Shown here: one piece after another, positions 59,962 to 64,000 of the stretch
How the letters are laid out: the number at the start of each line of letters is the position of its first letter
Position numbering within the stretch: position 1 is the first letter of the stretch
Origin: an uncultured Roseburia sp.
Lineage (GTDB): Bacteria; Bacillota; Clostridia; Lachnospirales; Lachnospiraceae
DNA: 64,000 nt
Direction of reading: 5' to 3'
Assembly: GCA_947644305.1 (NCBI GenBank)
Contig: CANRYS010000002.1
Location: 124,001 to 188,000, forward strand
The notes under the pieces: model-generated
The model's input: only the letters and a program-made list of their open reading frames with translations
The model's database searches: none
Told to the model about the DNA's origin: nothing
Translations under genes and position numbers: made by a program

Positions 59962-60399
59962 ATGGAGAAAACAGGAAGAGTAAACTGGATAACAGGTATT
60001 GTAGGCGCATTGGTGGGCGTGGCCATCGGAGTTGCAGCATGGGTTGGTATTTACCAACTGGGCTATATCGCGGGGATCGCAGGATTTATCATGATGATCT
60101 GCTCCATCAAGGGATTTGAACTGCTGGGAGGTGGGATCAATATTCCGGCCATGATCCTTTGTGTTGTAATTGATCTTGTGGCGGTATATTTTGCCCACAG
60201 ATTAGCGGTCACGGTAAATATTATGCAGGAATTGGACTATGGTTTTGGACAGTCCTACAGATACATCCCATTTCTTATGGAGTACAGTGAATTTTCCACT
60301 GCGTACTACAAAGATCTTGCTATGGGTTATGGACTGACCGCCATCGCCATTGTTCCATCGGTTATTAACATGTTTAAAGGGAAAAAAAGAAATGAGTAA
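59962..60399 (+). CDS. Small membrane protein of unknown function
   Basis: The 145-residue protein has four hydrophobic segments (ITGIVGALVGVAIGVAAWVG, IAGIAGFIMMICSIKGF, IPAMILCVVIDLVAVYFAH, and one near LTAIAIVPSVINMF). The Gly-rich first helices and GFELLGGGINIPAMIL resemble small membrane proteins common in Clostridia, but I recognise no family with certainty. GGAGGAG lies before the start. Its end overlaps mnmA by 8 bp, so the two are co-transcribed. Confidence 0.7.
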   Translation: MEKTGRVNWITGIVGALVGVAIGVAAWVGIYQLGYIAGIAGFIMMICSIKGFELLGGGINIPAMILCVVIDLVAVYFAHRLAVTVNIMQELDYGFGQSYRYIPFLMEYSEFSTAYYKDLAMGYGLTAIAIVPSVINMFKGKKRNE

Positions 60400-61468
60400 A
60401 AAAGTAGTCGTGGGTATGTCCGGCGGTGTGGATTCATCGGTGGCGGCATATCTTTTGAAAGAACAGGGCTATGAAGTGATCGGGGTAACCATGCAGATCT
60501 GGCAGGAGGAGACTTCTTCGGTTCAGGAAGAGAATGGCGGATGTTGCGGGTTATCGGCAGTAGAGGATGCCAGACGTGTAGCAGAACGTCTTGGCATCCG
60601 TTATTATGTCATGAATTTTCGGGAAGAATTTCAGAATAATGTGATTGATTATTTTGTAAACGAATATCGGAATGGCAGGACGCCGAATCCCTGTATCGCC
60701 TGCAACCGTTATGTCAAATGGGAATCTCTTCTGCGCAGGAGTTTAGAGATCGGGGCTGACTACATCGCCACCGGGCATTATGCCAGAGTTACCAGGCTGC
60801 CAAATGGCAGATATGCTCTCAAAAGATCGGTGACAGCGGCGAAGGATCAGACCTATGCTCTCTACAGTCTGACCCAGGACCAACTGAAACATACGCTGAT
60901 GCCGGTGGGGGAGTACGAAAAAGAAGAGGTGAGGAAGATCGCAGAGGATACCGGGCTTCCAGTGGCGCACAAGCCAGACAGTCAGGAGATCTGTTTTGTG
61001 CCCGATCATGACTATGCCTCCTTTATTGAGAGGGAGACTGGGAAAGAGATACAGACCGGAAATTTTGTGGATGTGCAGGGAAATGTCATAGGTCCCCACA
61101 AAGGGATCACCCACTATACCATAGGCCAGAGGAAAGGACTTGGCATCGCCCTGGGGCGGCCGGTCTTTGTGACAGAAATTCGCCCGGAGACGGGAGAGGT
61201 AGTGTTGGGTGAAAATGAGGAGCTTTTTTCCACAACTCTCCGTGCCAATGCCCTGAATTTTATGTCCGTGCCGGAACTGGACGGCGAGGTACGGGCGTCG
61301 GCAAAAATCCGGTATAACCATCGGGGGGACGACTGTGTTCTTCGCATGGTGGACAGAGAGACGGTGGAGGTTGTATTTGACCGTCCCCAGCGGGCAGCCA
61401 CTCCAGGACAGGCAGTTGTATTTTATGAAGGCGACTGTGTGCTTGGTGGTGGCACCATTATAAAGTAA
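60392..61468 (+). CDS. mnmA: tRNA-specific 2-thiouridylase MnmA
   Basis: MnmA adds the 2-thio group to the wobble uridine of tRNA-Lys, -Glu and -Gln. The 358-residue protein has the PP-loop GMSGGVDSSVAAYLL, the catalytic Cys in NPCIACNRYVKW, ATGHYARV, and the second Cys in DSQEICFV, with the usual C-terminal beta-barrel. A GGCC motif (ENGGCCGL) is in an early loop. ATG 60392 overlaps the membrane-protein gene; the frame extends upstream without conservation. Confidence 0.95.
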   Translation: MSKKVVVGMSGGVDSSVAAYLLKEQGYEVIGVTMQIWQEETSSVQEENGGCCGLSAVEDARRVAERLGIRYYVMNFREEFQNNVIDYFVNEYRNGRTPNPCIACNRYVKWESLLRRSLEIGADYIATGHYARVTRLPNGRYALKRSVTAAKDQTYALYSLTQDQLKHTLMPVGEYEKEEVRKIAEDTGLPVAHKPDSQEICFVPDHDYASFIERETGKEIQTGNFVDVQGNVIGPHKGITHYTIGQRKGLGIALGRPVFVTEIRPETGEVVLGENEELFSTTLRANALNFMSVPELDGEVRASAKIRYNHRGDDCVLRMVDRETVEVVFDRPQRAATPGQAVVFYEGDCVLGGGTIIK

Positions 61469-61483
61469 GGTGTTAATTTTTTC

Positions 61484-61512
61484 TTGAATAAATGTGCTTC
61501 TTATGATAGTAT
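61484..61512 (+). promoter_or_regulatory. Likely sigma-A promoter of glmM
   Basis: TTGAAT (61484-61489) and TAGTAT (61507-61512) are 17 bp apart, 79 bp before the glmM start. Confidence 0.5.
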
Positions 61513-61591
61513 ATATTAGATATCTTGTTTTCAGGGGAAGACTATGCCCTGAGGACATGTAGTATATAAGCGAAATTGAAGGGAGATCGTC

Positions 61592-62941
61592 ATGAAGTAT
61601 TTTGGTACGGATGGCTTTCGCGGAGAGGCAAATGTTACGCTGACAGCGGAACATGCTTTCAGGATTGGACGTTTTTTGGGAAATTACTTTCAGGATGGCA
61701 GACATCGTGTCCGTGTAGTGGTGGGAAAGGATACACGGCTTTCCGGTTACATGTATGAGACTGCCCTGGCGGCAGGACTTACAGCCAGCGGAGCGGATGT
61801 CTATGAGATACATGTGACAACGACACCCAGCATTTCTTATCTGATACGAAAAGAAGATTTTGATTTTGGTATTATGATCACAGCCAGCCACAATCCTTAT
61901 ACGGATAACGGGATCAAGGTGATCAACGAAAAGGGGCATAAACTGGAGGAAGAGATCGAAGAAAAGATAGAAGCATATATTGATGGGGAGATACCGGAGC
62001 TTCCTTACGCTACGGGAGAGAACCTTGGAAGGTGTTATGATTACACCGAAGGAAAAGAGATTTATAAAGAATACCTTGCCGGGCTGGTGAAGCATTCTTT
62101 TGAAGGGAAAAAGATTGCACTGGATATGTCCAATGGATCGGCCTCTCGCATCGCAGGAAAAATATTTGAAAAACTGGGCGCGGAGGTACATACGACAGGA
62201 GATACCCCGGATGGAATGAATATAAACCGACACTGCGGATCGACACATATCGAGAATTTGCAGAAACTGGTAAAAGATACCGATGCGGATGCGGGCTTTG
62301 CCTATGACGGAGATGCAGATCGATGTATCGCTGTCAATGAGAAGGGTGAGGTGGTCACAGGAGATCATATCATGTATCTGTGCGGTGTTTATCTGAAAGA
62401 GCAGGGGCTGCTCAAAGATGACATGGTAGTCACAACTGTGATGTCCAATATGGGACTTTATAAGGCCTTTGACCGTGCCGGGATACGGTATCAGCAGACC
62501 GCAGTGGGAGATAAATATGTCTGTGCCAGTATGATGGAACATGGTTATGTATTGGGAGGAGAACAATCCGGCCATGTGATTTTCAAAGAACATGCTGTCA
62601 CAGGAGATGGAATCCTTACTTCTCTGATGATTATGGAAGCCATGCTCTCAAAGGGAAAACAGCTTTCCGAGCTGACAGAAGATCTCAAGATCTATCCTCA
62701 GCTACTGGTAAATATGCGGGTGAAGGATAAAATGGTAGCCAGAGAGGATGAAGATGTCATCTTGGCAGCCAGAGAAGTAGAAGCTGCATTGGGAGACGAG
62801 GGGAGGCTTCTTCTGCGGGAGAGCGGAACCGAGCCACTTATACGGGTTATGGTAGAAGCAAAGACCGACGCGCTGTGCAAAGAAAACGTTGACAGAATTC
62901 TGGACGTTTTGAGGGCAAAAGGGCATGAAGCCGAGAAGTAA
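61592..62941 (+). CDS. glmM: Phosphoglucosamine mutase
   Basis: GlmM converts glucosamine 6-phosphate to the 1-phosphate for peptidoglycan synthesis. The 449-residue protein begins MKYFGTDGFRGEANVTLTAE and has the phosphoserine loop ITASHNPYTDNGIK, the metal site FAYDGDADRCIAV, the sugar loop GGEQSGHVIF, and the phosphate site LLRESGTEPLIRVMVEA. GAAGGGAG lies before the start. Confidence 0.95.
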   Translation: MKYFGTDGFRGEANVTLTAEHAFRIGRFLGNYFQDGRHRVRVVVGKDTRLSGYMYETALAAGLTASGADVYEIHVTTTPSISYLIRKEDFDFGIMITASHNPYTDNGIKVINEKGHKLEEEIEEKIEAYIDGEIPELPYATGENLGRCYDYTEGKEIYKEYLAGLVKHSFEGKKIALDMSNGSASRIAGKIFEKLGAEVHTTGDTPDGMNINRHCGSTHIENLQKLVKDTDADAGFAYDGDADRCIAVNEKGEVVTGDHIMYLCGVYLKEQGLLKDDMVVTTVMSNMGLYKAFDRAGIRYQQTAVGDKYVCASMMEHGYVLGGEQSGHVIFKEHAVTGDGILTSLMIMEAMLSKGKQLSELTEDLKIYPQLLVNMRVKDKMVAREDEDVILAAREVEAALGDEGRLLLRESGTEPLIRVMVEAKTDALCKENVDRILDVLRAKGHEAEK

Positions 62942-62967
62942 ATGAATGCGAAGAAAGGAAAAACGAG

Positions 62968-64000
62968 ATGAAGGGTGCTTATTACACAAAACAGTATCGT
63001 AATGTATTTGCCGAGTGTGGATATTCACAAGAAGAAATTGATAAAAAATTAAAAGCTGCGTTCCATACTGTATTTTATGGTCCGGAGGGTGAAAAGTTTT
63101 ATTTTGAAGCCGGAGATGATATGGGATACTTTGAGGATACAGGAAATTTTGATGCCAGAACAGAGGGCATGTCCTATGCTATGATGATGTGTGTCCAGAT
63201 GGATATGAAAAATGAATTTGACCGCGTCTGGAAGTGGGCGAGGACTTATATGTATATGGAAGAGGGCTACAACAAAGGATATTTTGCCTGGTCCTGCCAG
63301 ACCGATGGAACCAAGAATGACCATGGGCCTGCACCAGACGGGGAAGAGTTCTTTGCTATGGCGCTTTTCTTTGCGTCCCACCGCTGGGGAGATGGAGAGG
63401 GGATCTTCAATTATTCCCAGGAGGCAAGAAATATCCTTAGTGCTTGCATACATAACGGTGAAAAGGAGCCTGGGGATCCGATTATGGAACCGGAGAATTA
63501 TCTGATTCGTTTTATCCCCAGTCGTAAATTCAGTGATCCTTCTTATCACTGTCCCCATTTTTATGAGCTGTTTGCCCTGTGGGCAAATGAAGAGGACCGG
63601 GAATTTTGGAAAAAAGCAGCACAAGCCAGTCGTGAGTACTTGAAAAAAGCCTGCCATCCAGAGACCGGGTTAGCGGCAGAGTACGCTTATTATGACGGAA
63701 CCCCGTATCCGGAAGAACAGGATGTCTTTGGCGGCCGCCATGACTGGTACTACAGTGATTCTTACCGGGTGATCGCCAATATTGGTCTGGATTATGAATG
63801 GTTTGCACCGGAAGACTGGAACAAGGAGAACAACAATAAGGTTCAGAAATTCTTTATGGAGACCCACCGCGGGGAAGATTTTATGACCTACGAGATCGAC
63901 GGCACCGTTCTTGATCAGCCGGCCCTTCATCCCGTGGCGATCATAGCCACCAATGCCCAGGCATCTCTGGCAGCAGATGGGCCTTATGCCAAGGAGTGTG
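62968..64000 (+). CDS. GH8 reducing-end xylose-releasing exo-oligoxylanase (Rex), 5' part
   Basis: The frame from ATG 62968 (AAAGGA upstream, 26 bp after glmM) is open to the window edge, giving 344 residues of a protein usually near 380-430. It begins MKGAYYTKQYRNVFAECGYS and has the catalytic-acid segment FDARTEGMSYAMMM, KGYFAWSCQTDG, GEEFFAMALFFASHRWGDG, and YYSDSYRVIANIGLDYEWF with the likely base Asp. This pattern is Rex (EC 3.2.1.156), which releases xylose from the reducing end of xylo-oligosaccharides. There is no signal peptide, so it acts inside the cell, consistent with the cytosolic GH115. The C-terminus is cut by the window. Confidence 0.9.
   Translation, partial: MKGAYYTKQYRNVFAECGYSQEEIDKKLKAAFHTVFYGPEGEKFYFEAGDDMGYFEDTGNFDARTEGMSYAMMMCVQMDMKNEFDRVWKWARTYMYMEEGYNKGYFAWSCQTDGTKNDHGPAPDGEEFFAMALFFASHRWGDGEGIFNYSQEARNILSACIHNGEKEPGDPIMEPENYLIRFIPSRKFSDPSYHCPHFYELFALWANEEDREFWKKAAQASREYLKKACHPETGLAAEYAYYDGTPYPEEQDVFGGRHDWYYSDSYRVIANIGLDYEWFAPEDWNKENNNKVQKFFMETHRGEDFMTYEIDGTVLDQPALHPVAIIATNAQASLAADGPYAKEC

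Noticed and set aside
60743-62593. A 616-codon open frame on the minus strand
   Set aside because: It lies fully antisense to mnmA and glmM, whose motifs are complete. The translation is Cys/His/Ile-rich with no domain pattern, and it has no Shine-Dalgarno site.

Overview
The window is chromosomal DNA of a spore-forming, anaerobic, plant-polysaccharide-degrading Firmicute, most likely a member of Lachnospiraceae (Clostridia). The evidence is a complete spoIIIAA-AH operon, an alpha/beta-type small acid-soluble spore protein, the clostridial order nusB-xseA-xseB-ispA-dxs-tlyA-nadK-argR, purine-rich Shine-Dalgarno sites, and very large secreted glycoside hydrolases carrying lysine-rich Ig-like domains and Pro/Thr linkers. 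No species can be named from sequence alone.

Layout. 1-2.7 kb: the 3' part of a multimodular GH2 beta-galactosidase-type enzyme. 2.8-5 kb: a small decay zone with an antitoxin gene next to an internally deleted PIN toxin, a broken defence-type (SMEK/NACHT-like) gene, and an intact Nudix-pyrophosphatase-like fusion. 5-9.3 kb (minus strand): aroE, a chemoreceptor, an FMN-binding lipoprotein and a secreted Ig-like protein. 9.5-14.3 kb: the spoIIIA operon. 14.2-19.9 kb: a degraded conjugative element bounded by a perfect 41-bp direct repeat of the 3' end of spoIIIAH. It holds remnants of DnaC, relaxase and PcfB, an intact mobC, a HipA-like kinase with its small partner, a hidden 30-codon holin-like toxin, and an extra dapB. 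19.9-28 kb: asp23-like gene, nusB, xseAB, ispA, dxs, tlyA, nadK, argR and yebC, the neighbourhood that the element split from spoIIIA. 28-29.4 kb: recU between large palindromic structures, two of which fold as closed multi-hairpin (cloverleaf-like) elements, followed by an ssp gene. 29.6-31 kb: a CPBP protease-like gene and its TetR regulator.

31-54.8 kb: an accessory glucuronoxylan locus. Three GH115 enzymes (secreted, cytosolic, secreted) lie with two AraC regulators, each transcribed divergently from a GH115 gene. Between them is an AT-rich insert with a secreted RCC1/PPC/metzincin-like protein and a lipoprotein, and a chemoreceptor follows. 54.8-64 kb: housekeeping genes argH, a second CPBP gene, a lytic transglycosylase, gpmI, a small membrane protein, mnmA and glmM, then the 5' part of a GH8 exo-oligoxylanase (Rex).

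How it fits together. The secreted GH115 enzymes would remove glucuronic acid side groups from xylan outside the cell. The cytosolic GH115 and GH8 Rex would finish imported oligosaccharides, the GH2 enzyme would act on galactosides, and the AraC proteins probably sense the sugars. The most unusual signals are the cloverleaf-like elements around recU, the element integrated at spoIIIAH, and a roughly 150-residue C-terminal module shared by two of the GH115 enzymes. All functional statements are from sequence reading and family knowledge; no search was run.
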